Shown piece by piece: positions 9,149-18,204 of a DNA stretch of 64,000 nucleotides (position 1 is the stretch's first letter; each line of letters starts with the position of its first letter). The notes under the pieces were generated by a model. The model worked only from the letters and a program-made list of their open reading frames with translations. It was not told where the DNA came from and did no database searches. The position numbers and the translations under genes are program-made. The stretch comes from Terrimonas sp. (lineage in GTDB: Bacteria; Bacteroidota; Bacteroidia; Chitinophagales; Chitinophagaceae), in NCBI GenBank assembly GCA_016125075.1, contig WGMO01000019.1, positions 92,020 to 156,019 on the forward strand, written 5' to 3'.

Positions 9149-9718
9149 TTATCGGCCCTTTGAGAGGTTTCTTTTTATCCAGGATACGGCTTTCCGTACA
9201 TAATAGTCCTCATCCTTTTCCAGTTCTTGCACCAGTCGCCCTATCCTCTTTCCTGCCGTTTGGTCTTTCGTAAAGACCTCCACCAGGACCAGCGAGTACC
9301 TGCGTTGCCAGGGGTTATCCGATAAGACCAGTTTTTCTGCCAGTAAAAAAATCTCTTCCCGGATCTTGCCGGCAACCGGTTTCAGCGCCTGCATCCCCAT
9401 GGCATCACACACGGCCCAATTGGAAATATCTTTTGAAAACCGTTCTGCCAGCTGTAATGACAATACAGGGTCTTTACGGCAAACCTTTCCGAGTAATTTA
9501 GCCGCCAGGATCCTTTCTTCGTAGGCGCCGGATTTCCATAATTCCTTTACCAATGGAAAACCACCGGTCTTAAATTCTTTTGCCAGTTCATTGAGTAAAG
9601 GCATGGTAACACCGTAAACCTTTTCTGCATGGGGGACAAAGTTCCGGATCGAAGCCTTTGCCTTCTCCGTCGTTGCGGCCATCAGTCTTTCGTGTATTGC
9701 GATTAACTGATCCGACAT
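9149..9718 (-). CDS. DNA alkylation repair protein, AlkD-like HEAT-repeat
   Basis: A 189-residue all-helical protein of the AlkD/AlkC-type DNA alkylation repair family, built of HEAT-like repeats that hold damaged DNA. The signature region SNWAVCDAMGMQAL and the later NPWQRRYSLV are visible. It is shorter than AlkD proper (about 230 residues) and so belongs to a compact subfamily whose glycosylase activity is not assured. It abuts the radical SAM gene upstream by 1 nt. Confidence 0.8.
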   Translation of the reverse strand: MSDQLIAIHERLMAATTEKAKASIRNFVPHAEKVYGVTMPLLNELAKEFKTGGFPLVKELWKSGAYEERILAAKLLGKVCRKDPVLSLQLAERFSKDISNWAVCDAMGMQALKPVAGKIREEIFLLAEKLVLSDNPWQRRYSLVLVEVFTKDQTAGKRIGRLVQELEKDEDYYVRKAVSWIKRNLSKGR

Positions 9719-9719
9719 G

Positions 9720-10607
9720 TTATATGATACTGTTTTTTAAATGGTATGCCAGGCAAAGTTTTTCTATTTTCTTTTTCAACGCAATCTGGTATTGCCGGTT
9801 GGGGGAAAACCCGGATCCGAACAGCTGAATATACTGCTCACAGAGGTCCGGAAAATATTGCTGAAGAAAGCGGTAATAAAGTGTTTTACTGTCCCCGGGC
9901 TGTTCACCAAAAAGGGTTAATCCTCCTGCCAGCAGAAAGTTGGCTCCATATTGTTTTGCCAATTGAACAATCTTTGAGAGGGAAGCATCCGTATCGCTGA
10001 TCATGGGCAGTAATGGCAATGCATTTAGGCCCACGAGGAAACCGGCCTCGCTGAACTTCTGCATGGTATCCAGTCGTTGCAGTGGAGGGGGTGCCCCCGG
10101 CTCCAGTTGTCTTGCTATATTTTCATCCAGGGTTGAAATGGAAAAGGAAAGGATTACCCCCCTGCCCAGCTTTGATTGAAGATCGTGTGGCAGAATGGCC
10201 GATTGGTCAATTTCCCGCAGAAGGTCAATATCCCTGGTAATCAATGTCGATTTTGTGGAGATAAAAACGGGAAACCGGTTTTTCAGGATCACGTTTAGTA
10301 ATGCCCGGGTTTGTAACAGTTCCTGCTCCACCTGCATATAGGCATCAGTCGAAGACCCCACAGCAATGATTCCATATTGACCCTTTCTGGCCCTGTTGGT
10401 CAATTGTCTGTCCAGGATGGCTGCCGCATCATTCTTAAGGGTTATCTTTTCTGACAGGTGCTCCCCGTATTTACTTCCCCTTACATAACAATACTGGCAG
10501 TTAAAACCACAGCCTTCATAAGGGTTAATCGAATAATCATCCAGGAACCAGCTGTCCCTTTTTTGATGCCGGTTTAAAACCGACTTTACTGTCTTATGAA
10601 AAATCAT
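9720..10607 (-). CDS. Radical SAM protein, SplB/Rv2578c-like
   Basis: A 295-residue radical SAM protein. The 4Fe-4S ligands are C33, C37 and C40 in YEGCGFNCQYCYVRG; the CxxxCxxC spacing and the YxGCxxxCxYC context match the SPL-like (spore photoproduct lyase related) radical SAM family, often annotated Rv2578c. Further family strands (GIIAVGSSTDAYMQVE, VFISTKSTLITRDIDLL) follow. The substrate is unknown. It overlaps the DUF3109 gene by 4 nt, indicating translational coupling. Confidence 0.85.
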   Translation of the reverse strand: MIFHKTVKSVLNRHQKRDSWFLDDYSINPYEGCGFNCQYCYVRGSKYGEHLSEKITLKNDAAAILDRQLTNRARKGQYGIIAVGSSTDAYMQVEQELLQTRALLNVILKNRFPVFISTKSTLITRDIDLLREIDQSAILPHDLQSKLGRGVILSFSISTLDENIARQLEPGAPPPLQRLDTMQKFSEAGFLVGLNALPLLPMISDTDASLSKIVQLAKQYGANFLLAGGLTLFGEQPGDSKTLYYRFLQQYFPDLCEQYIQLFGSGFSPNRQYQIALKKKIEKLCLAYHLKNSII

Positions 10608-11194
10608 TTTTCCGCTTCCTGCTTTTTAGCAATAGCTTCCAAAGCCTTATAAAAAAGCTCCCCGTATTTTCGCACCAATGCCTCTTTCAGGAAACGGAAC
10701 ACCTGCACCTTTTCTTTTTTACCTAACACACAGGCAGGGTTGCAGAGTTGCTCCCGGGGTTCATAATTCAGGCGTTCATAATCCCCATGCTTTCCCTTAT
10801 AGGCAATAATGGGGTATAAATGGCAGCTGATCGGTTTTTTCCATGGGATCTTTCCATCATAATAAGCCTGTTCAAATGCACATTTAATAACACCGTCATT
10901 CCCCCTGATACCATATACACAGATTTCAGCATCACTGCCCAGGGTTGGGGTTACCCATCCAAACTCGCGGTGGTAAGTATATTTGCCCTTTCGCTCAATT
11001 TCAGCCAGGGAAGCAGCAGACAGGTAGGGCTTTACCGTTTCAAAAACTTCCAGGATGGTGTCCAGTTCCTCATCCTCCAGGGGTGCACCGGCATCCCCTT
11101 CTTCACAACATCCCCCCTTACATTTTGCAAGGTCACAAATAAACTGTTTCTCTATGATGTCATCGCTGATGAGCTTGTTATCAATTACTATCAA
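10604..11194 (-). CDS. DUF3109 family cysteine-rich protein
   Basis: A protein of about 196 residues with the DUF3109 pattern: VIDNKLISDDI at the start, then a cysteine cluster (FICDLAKCKGGCC) and later cysteines (EICVYG, IKCAF, ISCHLYP, CNPAC), suggesting a bound metal or iron-sulfur cluster; no activity is established. Family members begin directly at the IVID motif, which favours the TTG start at 11194. That start leaves a 10-nt gap to gldD, whereas ATG 11260 would overlap it by 56 nt. It is coupled by overlap to the radical SAM gene, so joint function is plausible. Confidence 0.78.
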   Translation of the reverse strand: MIVIDNKLISDDIIEKQFICDLAKCKGGCCEEGDAGAPLEDEELDTILEVFETVKPYLSAASLAEIERKGKYTYHREFGWVTPTLGSDAEICVYGIRGNDGVIKCAFEQAYYDGKIPWKKPISCHLYPIIAYKGKHGDYERLNYEPREQLCNPACVLGKKEKVQVFRFLKEALVRKYGELFYKALEAIAKKQEAEK

Positions 11195-11204
11195 AGCCTG
11201 AATT

Positions 11205-11792
11205 TTATTTCCATTTAAAAGTATTAATGAGGTGGAGCATATCCTGTTTAAAGAAGTCATTCACCACGCTCAGGGAGTCGCTGTTGGGGGTAGCGGCAAA
11301 GTACAGCGCGCCACGAAGAAAGTTCTTTACGGAATCTGTCAGAAAGAACTGGTTGGCAGTGGCTGTATTGCCTTTCAGGGTAAAGTATATCCCTTCAATA
11401 CCATTGGGTGTGCGCATTAAACTATCATTGATCTCTGAAGCTTTGTAAGTATGCTGCTTATACGACATTTGAAATGCATCATTGACCAGGGAATCAAAAT
11501 TGTTTTTTCCCACTTTCTTATAGCTGATATGGATCCGGCCATTATAGCTTGGAAAATCAATATTGATCCACCAATCATTATCTACCTTACTGTCAAAAAA
11601 AAGGCTGTCTTTGATGATATTGGCATAAACGGGGTACTCGAAGGAATAGGGATAACCGGGCTGGTCAAACAGCCGGTATTGTTTTTCCGGAAAATCGATT
11701 TTGAAATACCCCCTTTTTTTAAAGGTATACGGGCTATTGCATGCGGAGGCGGAAACTATAGCCAGGAAGAAAATAAAATGGAGTACACGCAT
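11205..11792 (-). CDS. gldD: Gliding motility lipoprotein GldD
   Basis: A 195-residue lipoprotein with a signal peptide ending at the lipobox SAC18. The conserved GldD core follows: KRGYFKIDFPEKQYRLFD, a YPYSFEYP segment and DNDWWINIDFP. GldD is needed for gliding and type IX secretion in Flavobacterium johnsoniae. It follows gldE by 14 nt, the order seen across Bacteroidota. Presence of gldD does not by itself prove gliding, since many non-motile members keep it. Confidence 0.93.
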   Translation of the reverse strand: MRVLHFIFFLAIVSASACNSPYTFKKRGYFKIDFPEKQYRLFDQPGYPYSFEYPVYANIIKDSLFFDSKVDNDWWINIDFPSYNGRIHISYKKVGKNNFDSLVNDAFQMSYKQHTYKASEINDSLMRTPNGIEGIYFTLKGNTATANQFFLTDSVKNFLRGALYFAATPNSDSLSVVNDFFKQDMLHLINTFKWK

Positions 11793-11806
11793 CTAAACAA
11801 TAGTAT

Positions 11807-13153
11807 TTATTCGGGTTTTCTGATGATGGATATTTTTACTTTTTCCAGCCGGTTCTTTGCAATATCCAATACGGTGAATTCAAAATCGCCGCAGGGAATG
11901 GTATCATTGATACGGGGTAATTCACCGGCTATTTCGAGAACCAGACCTGCCAGCGATTCGCTGTCACCCTTTACCTCATCAAAAGTATCTACGGGCAATT
12001 TCATGGCCCTGCACACTTCTGTTATTTTGGTTTTCCCTTCAAATATGAAGTTGGATGCATCCAGCATTTCGTAGCTGGTTTCTTCTTCATCAAATTCGTC
12101 CTTGATATCGCCGATCACTTCTTCCAGGATATCTTCCAGGGTTACGATACCACTGGTACCCCCAAATTCATCGACCACTACGGCAAAATGGACTTTTTTG
12201 GTCTGGAATTCCCTTAAAAGGTCTTTTATTAATTTGGTTTCCGGAACAAAATAGGGCTGGCGCATCAGTAAATGCCAGTCATAATTTTCGGGTTCCTGCA
12301 GGTGAGGAAGTATGTCTTTCGTATTGATCACCCCTACCACTTCATCCAGGCTGGACTTAAAGACGGGTAACCGGGAATAATGCAGTTCCTCGATCCTTTT
12401 TATGAGCGCCAGAAAAGGAGTGTTGTATTCAATACCGCTCACTTCCAGTCTTGAACGCATGATCTGTTTTACATTGATATTGCCGAATTTCACGATCCCT
12501 TTCAGGATATTCTTTTCTTCGATGGTTGTCTGGTCATCGATGGATATGTCGATGGCCTGGTCAAGTTTCTGGAGGTTATTCATATCTGACCGGTTGGCGC
12601 CCAAGCGCTGACCGATATTATCCGCCACTTTTACCATGCTCACACTGATTCTCCGCAGTAACAGGTGCAGTCCCTCTACAATAACAACCGAACCGTAAGC
12701 AAAGCGGATATTGTTTTGTGTGGCCCAGACTTTGGGAAGAATGGTGCCAAAAAATATCAGGATAAACCCGATAATACAGACCTTTATAAAGAGTTCGATA
12801 TAAAAACTGATATCGATGGAAAAGACCATGATACTGCCCAGGGTACCCGTCGGGAAATACTGTTGAACCAGGTGGCCCAGCAGGATAATAATCGTAATAT
12901 TCGTAAATGTGCCGGCGATTAGCAGGGAAGTATAGACCTGCTTTGGCTCATCCAATAATGTAATGATCTTGCGGGCTGAGGTATGCTGTTTGGTTTTCAG
13001 CATATTGATATCCTTTCTGTTCAAAGAAAAGAAGGCAACTTCTGAGCCGGATATTACAAATGAGAACACCAGCAATGCAACGAGTAATACAAAAAGAAAA
13101 TTGATCCCCTGTGGTTGGGCAGCCAGCATTACAAAGGATATCGTTCCCGACAT
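11807..13153 (-). CDS. gldE: Gliding motility-associated protein GldE, CNNM/CorC family
   Basis: A 448-residue membrane protein with an N-terminal DUF21/CNNM transmembrane region (about residues 15-190), two CBS domains (the second around VDEFGGTSGIVTLEDILEEV), and a C-terminal CorC/HlyC domain. GldE is a GldD partner in Flavobacterium; CNNM relatives handle Mg2+ or Co2+. ATG 13153 (MSGTISF) is chosen. The frame opens upstream at 13219, but that start would place a hairpin at 13207-13231 inside the coding region. Confidence 0.9.
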   Translation of the reverse strand: MSGTISFVMLAAQPQGINFLFVLLVALLVFSFVISGSEVAFFSLNRKDINMLKTKQHTSARKIITLLDEPKQVYTSLLIAGTFTNITIIILLGHLVQQYFPTGTLGSIMVFSIDISFYIELFIKVCIIGFILIFFGTILPKVWATQNNIRFAYGSVVIVEGLHLLLRRISVSMVKVADNIGQRLGANRSDMNNLQKLDQAIDISIDDQTTIEEKNILKGIVKFGNINVKQIMRSRLEVSGIEYNTPFLALIKRIEELHYSRLPVFKSSLDEVVGVINTKDILPHLQEPENYDWHLLMRQPYFVPETKLIKDLLREFQTKKVHFAVVVDEFGGTSGIVTLEDILEEVIGDIKDEFDEEETSYEMLDASNFIFEGKTKITEVCRAMKLPVDTFDEVKGDSESLAGLVLEIAGELPRINDTIPCGDFEFTVLDIAKNRLEKVKISIIRKPE

Positions 13154-13206
13154 TTGATCAAACCACGATAGATAGTCCAACTGATTTCTTTTTCGGTTAT
13201 AATCAG

Positions 13207-13231
13207 ACAGGCAGGTCAAACACCTGCCTGT
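13207..13231 (-). terminator. Hairpin between ssb and gldE
   Basis: A perfect 10-bp stem (13207-13216 with 13222-13231) and 5-nt loop in the gap between ssb and gldE. No clear T-run follows on the minus strand, so it could be an attenuator, a processing site or a weak terminator. Confidence 0.5.
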
Positions 13232-13273
13232 AATTATTTCATTTTACAAAAATATCATTTTGATCCGAAACCC

Positions 13274-13708
13274 CTAAAATGAATGATCCTGGTGACCGTC
13301 CGGCGGGGCATCCGAATCGCCCAAACCCTCTCCATGGCCATGTTCCCCTCCGGGATGTGCAGGGCCATCATTTCTTTTATCCAGCATAATCAGGTTATCG
13401 CCCACTACTTCGGTAGCAAATTTCCTGTTCCCGTCCTTATCATCCCAGCTTCTGGTCCTTAACCGGCCTTCTATATAGACAAGGCTACCCTTATGAAGGT
13501 ATTTCTGCGCCAGTTCTGCCAATCCTCTCCATAGAACAACCGTGTGCCATTCCGTTTGTGATACCAGTTTTCCAGACCGGTCCTTGAATGTTTCTGTCGT
13601 TGCCAAAGGAAATTTTGCCACAGCAATATTGCCTTCCAGCACCTGTACATCAGGATCCTTCCCGAGATTTCCGATCAACATTACCCTGTTTACGCCTCTC
13701 ATACTCAT
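13274..13708 (-). CDS. ssb: Single-stranded DNA-binding protein
   Basis: A 144-residue SSB with a normal OB fold at residues 4-110 (RGVNRVMLIGNLGKDPD, FKDRSGKLVSQTEWHTVVLW, YIEGRLRTRSW). It coats single-stranded DNA in replication and repair. The tail is Gly/His/Asp-rich and ends DGHQDHSF, not the acidic DDxxPF tip that usually recruits partner proteins; only the terminal Phe is kept. It sits between mutY and gldE as in many Bacteroidota. Confidence 0.94.
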   Translation of the reverse strand: MSMRGVNRVMLIGNLGKDPDVQVLEGNIAVAKFPLATTETFKDRSGKLVSQTEWHTVVLWRGLAELAQKYLHKGSLVYIEGRLRTRSWDDKDGNRKFATEVVGDNLIMLDKRNDGPAHPGGEHGHGEGLGDSDAPPDGHQDHSF

Positions 13709-13806
13709 AGATTTTTTAACGGTTCAGATTCATAAAGCCCTTTAAAATTAATTTTTTTTATCGGGAAATATGAAATTTACCGCCCGATTAACAAATTAAA
13801 AGACTT

Positions 13807-14886
13807 TCACATGAGATTCTCTGACAGGTAAACTGTGATGATTCTCGGAAATGCAAAACCGGAGAGTTTTTTCCCGGGCACCAGCTGGCTACCGGCCGGT
13901 AACAAAGGTTTTTTATCCAGCTTCAGGCGCAGAAACCGGGCATAGATCCTTTGATGGGTGAGTTGTTGCACGTAGATATCAGAAAAAGTAATGAAACCAT
14001 TACCCGTTTTTGCCGGTAATATTTCTTTTTGAACAGCCAGCTCTGCCACCTGCCGGCTATTCAGTTCCTGATCGGATTCAAGAAGTGGAAATTCATAGAG
14101 ATGCTGCCAAATATCCTTTTCCTTCCGGGGAGCGATGATATATTTATCCCTGTAGGTAATGACGAGGTAATAAAATCTCCTTTCACGGATCCGTATTTTT
14201 TTTGATTTTACAGGAAAATCGTTTACCCGTTTTTCCTTATAGGCAAAACAATTTCTTTTAAAGGGACATTCCCCGCAGACAGGCGTCACCGGTTTACAGA
14301 TGACAGCACCAAAATCCATGATGGCCTGGTTATAGGCCCCTGCTTTCTTTTTATCCAGTAACTGGTTGGCCAGCGCGGTAAAATATTTCTTTCCCTCTTG
14401 TGAGTCGACAGGAATATCGACCCCGAATATCCTTGATAAGACCCTGAAAACATTTCCATCCAATACTGCATAAGGCTGGTTATACGCAAAGGAAGCAATA
14501 GCGGCAGCTGTATAGTTTCCCACACCTTTCAGTTGAATGATCTCCTCATATTGTTCCGGAAATTTTCCTTTCAATTCATTTGCGATATAGCGGGCCGTCA
14601 GGATCAGGTTTTTGCACCTTGAATAATACCCAAGACCTTCCCACATCTTATAGACTTCTTTCTCCGATGCAGTGGCAAGTTTTTTAACCGTGGGAAATGC
14701 TTTGGTGAACTTTTTATAATAATCCCAGCCCTGTTCAACCCTTGTTTGCTGCAGTATGATCTCACTCAACCAGATCTTATAGGGATCTTTTTCCCCTTTC
14801 CAGGGCATTTTCCGGGTATTTTTTTCCCTGTTCCATTTTAAAAGCCTGATGGAGAACAAATTAATAGAAGCTGGTTTTGTGTCCAT
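13807..14886 (-). CDS. mutY: A/G-specific adenine glycosylase MutY
   Basis: Removes adenine mispaired with 8-oxoguanine. The 359-residue protein shows the helix-hairpin-helix (LKGVGNYTAAAIASFA), the conserved SEIILQQTRVEQG segment with the catalytic glutamate, and the 4Fe-4S motif C-x6-C-x2-C-x5-C in CKPVTPVCGECPFKRNC. A NUDIX-like 8-oxoG recognition domain occupies the C-terminal 120 residues. ATG 14886 (MDTKPASINLF) is preferred to the upstream ATG 14961, which would add a non-conserved hydrophobic stretch and crowd the divergent hup promoter. Confidence 0.95.
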   Translation of the reverse strand: MDTKPASINLFSIRLLKWNREKNTRKMPWKGEKDPYKIWLSEIILQQTRVEQGWDYYKKFTKAFPTVKKLATASEKEVYKMWEGLGYYSRCKNLILTARYIANELKGKFPEQYEEIIQLKGVGNYTAAAIASFAYNQPYAVLDGNVFRVLSRIFGVDIPVDSQEGKKYFTALANQLLDKKKAGAYNQAIMDFGAVICKPVTPVCGECPFKRNCFAYKEKRVNDFPVKSKKIRIRERRFYYLVITYRDKYIIAPRKEKDIWQHLYEFPLLESDQELNSRQVAELAVQKEILPAKTGNGFITFSDIYVQQLTHQRIYARFLRLKLDKKPLLPAGSQLVPGKKLSGFAFPRIITVYLSENLM

Positions 14887-15027
14887 GTTTTTTGCTGAAA
14901 AAGCAATATTAAACCGGGTGATCTGAAGTACCAAAACGGGGCAGAATAAAAAAAAGTTCATATCCTATTGACTATCATAGAATTTTGTCATATATTGTAA
15001 AAAAATAAACTGCTAAATCATTAAACA

Positions 15028-15357
15028 ATGAGAAAAGCTGATTTGGTAAACCACATCTCGGAAAAAACCGGAATTCCTAAAGTAGATGTATTAGTTACTC
15101 TTGAAACCATGTTTAAAGAGATAAAAGATTCACTCTCAAAGGGTGAGAATATTTATATCCGGGGCTTTGGTAGCTTTATTACCAAGAAAAGAGCCGCCAA
15201 GATCGGCCGTAACATTAAAAAGAATATTGCTGTTCATATCCCTGAACATTATATTCCGGCTTTCAAACCTGCAAAAGAGTTTGTAGCTGAGGTGAAAAAA
15301 ATCACCAATCTGCCCGAAAATTCAGACTCAGACAGAGACGAATTAAATAACAATTAA
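15028..15357 (+). CDS. HU family DNA-binding protein with acidic tail
   Basis: A 109-residue histone-like protein: HU fold at residues 1-90 (MRKADLVNHISEKTGIPK, IYIRGFGSFITKKRAAKIGRN) and the DNA-arm proline region (VHIPEHYIPAFKPAKEF). An extra C-terminal stretch of about 18 residues (NLPENSDSDRDELNNN) is acidic and polar. It compacts and bends DNA. It is divergent from mutY and heads the run towards rng, a conserved Bacteroidota arrangement. Confidence 0.93.
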   Translation: MRKADLVNHISEKTGIPKVDVLVTLETMFKEIKDSLSKGENIYIRGFGSFITKKRAAKIGRNIKKNIAVHIPEHYIPAFKPAKEFVAEVKKITNLPENSDSDRDELNNN

Positions 15358-15374
15358 GTATAATATTCAATAGG

Positions 15375-15403
15375 GCCTTTTGGATAGTTTCAAAAGGCTT
15401 TAT
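15375..15403 (+). terminator. Terminator after the HU gene
   Basis: Perfect 8-bp stem (15375-15382 with 15391-15398) and 8-nt loop, followed by TTTATT. It lies 17 nt past the HU stop codon. Confidence 0.75.
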
Positions 15404-15443
15404 TAATATTTTTCATATTTCCGTTTCCTTTGCAAGGTTATGG

Positions 15444-15451
15444 TAACTTTG
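15444..15451 (+). promoter_or_regulatory. -7 element upstream of the TPR gene
   Basis: TAACTTTG is a full match to TAnnTTTG. The start site would be near 15458, about 13 nt before the TTG start codon. No clear -33 TTTG lies at the right distance. Confidence 0.5.
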
Positions 15452-15470
15452 TTATGAAATTGAATGAAAA

Positions 15471-16316
15471 TTGAAGAAAAATCAGTGGATTACAGCCGGG
15501 GGTGGTATTGTTTTGGTTATTGCACTATTCCTGTTCAGGGATGAGATTCCTCCAAAAAAAGCTATTGATAATCAACAGGCAGCAAATGATGACCTTAGTA
15601 CAGAACAAGTACTGGAAGCGGCCAGATCCAGCCTTTCGCCCGGGCAATTAAGCCAATTATTGTTACTCGAAAATTCACTTAAAAGGGGCGATATCCAGGG
15701 CCAAAAGATTGATATTTATCATCAGTTATCCCATTTCTGGAGAGATTCGGTACGGGCTTTTGTTCCCTTTGCCTGGTATACAGCAGAAGCAGCCCGGTTG
15801 GAAAATTCGGAAAAAAACCTCACCTTTGCCGCCCATTTGCTGTTAGATAGCGTAAGGGATGAAAGTGATGTCCGGCTCAGGAAATGGGAAGCCTTACAGG
15901 CAAAGGACCTGTTTGAAAGATCTTTGAAAATCAATCCGAACAATGATTCTTCAAAAGTGGGACTGGGGTCCTGTTATCTCTTTGGAGGCATTGCAGCCAT
16001 GCCCATGGAAGGGATACGGCTGATCAGGGAAGTAGTAGAAAAAGACAGTACCAATATTTATGGTCAAATGATGCTGGGATATGGATCCCTGATTTCAGGA
16101 CAATATGAAAAAGCGGTTGACCGTTTTGAAAGGGTACTATCGGCAGATAAAGAGAATATGGAAGCCCTGCTGATGATCGTGAATATTGCAGACGAATACG
16201 AAAAAGAAGGAAAGAAGGAAAATGCGGCGGCCCTGTATACAAAACTGCTGCCCCTTGTGAAGAAAGAAGACTGGAAGGTCCAGCTTCAGCAACGGATTGA
16301 TGAATTAAACAAATAA
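15471..16316 (+). CDS. TPR-repeat protein with N-terminal membrane anchor
   Basis: A 281-residue protein with one membrane segment near residues 8-23, a linker, and tetratricopeptide-like helices from about residue 150 (ALQAKDLFERSLKINPNN; GQYEKAVDRFERVLSADKEN; NAAALYTKLLPLVKKE). TPR domains mediate protein-protein contact; the partner is unknown. The start is TTG 15471: the nearby ATGs at 15454 and 15464 are out of frame or hit a stop. The gene lies between HU and rng in the conserved Bacteroidota cluster. Confidence 0.85.
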   Translation: MKKNQWITAGGGIVLVIALFLFRDEIPPKKAIDNQQAANDDLSTEQVLEAARSSLSPGQLSQLLLLENSLKRGDIQGQKIDIYHQLSHFWRDSVRAFVPFAWYTAEAARLENSEKNLTFAAHLLLDSVRDESDVRLRKWEALQAKDLFERSLKINPNNDSSKVGLGSCYLFGGIAAMPMEGIRLIREVVEKDSTNIYGQMMLGYGSLISGQYEKAVDRFERVLSADKENMEALLMIVNIADEYEKEGKKENAAALYTKLLPLVKKEDWKVQLQQRIDELNK

Positions 16317-16356
16317 CCCGACCTTATTTTATAAATTAATTATTAAATCATTTATT

Positions 16357-16452
16357 ATGCCTTGTGGTAAAAAAAGAAAGCGTCATAAAATTGCGACGCA
16401 CAAAAGAAAGAAAAGACTGAGAAAGAACAGACATAAGAAAAAGAACAAGTAA
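16357..16452 (+). CDS. AURKAIP1/COX24-domain small basic protein (bS22-like)
   Basis: A 31-residue protein, MPCGKKRKRHKI followed by THKRKKRLRKNRHKKKNK, about 60 percent Lys/Arg. The MPxGKKRKRHKxxTHKRKKR pattern matches the AURKAIP1/COX24 domain found in small bacterial proteins related to ribosomal protein bS22. It probably sits on the small ribosomal subunit (inference from family). It is located just before rng in the conserved cluster and is followed by a hairpin. Confidence 0.88.
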   Translation: MPCGKKRKRHKIATHKRKKRLRKNRHKKKNK

Positions 16453-16473
16453 GTTCTTTTTCAGCTAAGATAT

Positions 16474-16498
16474 TGCCCCGGTAGAACCGGGGCAGTTT
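16474..16498 (+). terminator. Hairpin after the COX24-like gene
   Basis: Perfect 9-bp GC-rich stem (16474-16482 with 16486-16494) with a 3-nt loop, followed only by a short GTTT, so the T-run is weak. Confidence 0.6.
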
Positions 16499-16639
16499 CA
16501 GCTACTGATTGCTTTCTGTACGTGTGTTTTCCCGTCAATTTGCCCCAATAACCCTATCCTGATCCTTTGCCTTCGTACAGTTTGCCAGTAATCAGCCTTA
16601 TCAGGAACAAGTTTGTATTTACACAATTAACGTTCTGTA

Positions 16640-18190
16640 GTGAACAAAGAACTTATCATTAATGCAGCGCCGCAGGGTGTAGAAATAGCGCTGCTGGAAG
16701 AAAAAAAGCTGGTAGAACTTCACAATGAAAGAAGTGATGCTAGTTTTGCCGTGGGCGACCTTTACCTGGGAAAAGTAAAGAAGCTCATTCCCGGTCTCAA
16801 TGCCGCATTCGTTGATGTGGGATTTGAAAAAGACGCCTTCCTGCATTACACCGATTTAAGCCCCTATGCCAAATCTTTGCTGAAGTTTACCACGGCCTGT
16901 ATCAATGATAAATCTGAAAACGGACTTGATTTTGGTAAATTCCAGGTGGAACCGGAAATTGTAAAAACAGGAAAGATCAATGAGGTGCTGGGCGGAAAAC
17001 CCCATGTGCTGGTACAGATCTTAAAAGAACCGATCGCGGCCAAAGGTCCCCGGCTCAGTTGTGAGATCTCGCTGCCGGGCAGGTTTATCGTCATTACCCC
17101 TTTTAACAATATCGTTGCTGTTTCCAGAAAAATACATTCTTCAGAAGAAAGGAAAAGACTGCAGAAAATCGTTGAGGCCATCAAACCCAAAAACTTTGGT
17201 GTGATTGTCCGTACAGCCGCCGAAGGGAAGAATACTTCAGAATTACATGAGGACCTGTCCTCCCTCGTGGCCACCTGGGCAACCATTCAGTCAAACCTGA
17301 AAGGAGCCACGGCACCCAGCAAGATCCTGAGCGAGCAAACCAAGACCCATAGTATGCTGAGGGACCTGCTGAATGAGAGTTTTAACAGGATCGTAATCAA
17401 TGACAAGAACATCTTCAATGATACGAAATCCTATATCCAGCGCATTGCGCCGGAAAAACAGGATATCATTTCTTTCTACCAGAACGGCCAGCAGATATTT
17501 GATCATTTTGGTATCACCAAACAGGTGAAAGCCTCGTTTGGCAAAACGGTCAATCTGAATAGCGGCGCCTACCTGATCATTGAACACACCGAAGCCCTGC
17601 ATGTGATCGATATCAACAGCGGCTATAAAAGCGTGGGCAATAACCAGGAACAAAATGCGCTGGAGACAAACCTTGAGGCAGCAGAAGAAATTGCCAGGCA
17701 GTTAAGGCTCCGTGATCTTGGCGGGATCATTGTCGCAGATTTTATCGATATGAAACTGCCGGAGAACAAACGAAGACTCATGGAGGCGATGGAAGAATTC
17801 ATGAAACCCGACAGGGCCAAGCATGCGGTTCTCCCCATCTCTAAATTCGGGCTGATGCAGATCACGCGGCAACGCATGAAACCCGAAATGAATATCAATA
17901 CACAGGAGGTTTGCCCCAGTTGTAACGGCACGGGTAAAATCACTTCCACCCTGATCCTGGAAGACGAAATAGAAAAGAACCTCAATTATCTTTTCACCCA
18001 TCAGCATAACCATCTTACCCTGGTGGTGAGCCCTATCATGTATGCCTACCTGACGAAGGGCTGGATCTGGAGCAAGAAATCTGCCTGGAAAAGGCGGTTT
18101 AAGAAGTCTTTTAAAATGGTAGCCAATACAAACTACCATCTTACCGAATTTCATTTTTTTGACCGGAATGAAGAAGAGATCAAACTCTGA
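16640..18190 (+). CDS. rng: Ribonuclease E/G family endoribonuclease
   Basis: A 516-residue RNase G-type enzyme that cleaves AU-rich single-stranded RNA in rRNA maturation and mRNA decay. An S1-like domain is at the N-terminus (VGDLYLGKVKKLIPGLNAAFVDVG). The catalytic DNase I-like domain contains the metal-binding HVIDINSG and IIVADFIDM. The Zn-link CPSCNGTG is near residue 424. It lacks the long scaffold tail of RNase E. The start is GTG 16640 (the GTG followed by NKELIINAAPQG), which matches family N-termini; no SD is apparent. Confidence 0.95.
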   Translation: MNKELIINAAPQGVEIALLEEKKLVELHNERSDASFAVGDLYLGKVKKLIPGLNAAFVDVGFEKDAFLHYTDLSPYAKSLLKFTTACINDKSENGLDFGKFQVEPEIVKTGKINEVLGGKPHVLVQILKEPIAAKGPRLSCEISLPGRFIVITPFNNIVAVSRKIHSSEERKRLQKIVEAIKPKNFGVIVRTAAEGKNTSELHEDLSSLVATWATIQSNLKGATAPSKILSEQTKTHSMLRDLLNESFNRIVINDKNIFNDTKSYIQRIAPEKQDIISFYQNGQQIFDHFGITKQVKASFGKTVNLNSGAYLIIEHTEALHVIDINSGYKSVGNNQEQNALETNLEAAEEIARQLRLRDLGGIIVADFIDMKLPENKRRLMEAMEEFMKPDRAKHAVLPISKFGLMQITRQRMKPEMNINTQEVCPSCNGTGKITSTLILEDEIEKNLNYLFTHQHNHLTLVVSPIMYAYLTKGWIWSKKSAWKRRFKKSFKMVANTNYHLTEFHFFDRNEEEIKL

Positions 18191-18204
18191 ATCAGCCCCT
18201 TACT

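Noticed and set aside
11451..12074. 207-codon plus-strand frame
   Set aside because: It is a shadow frame antisense to gldD and gldE with no recognisable protein character.
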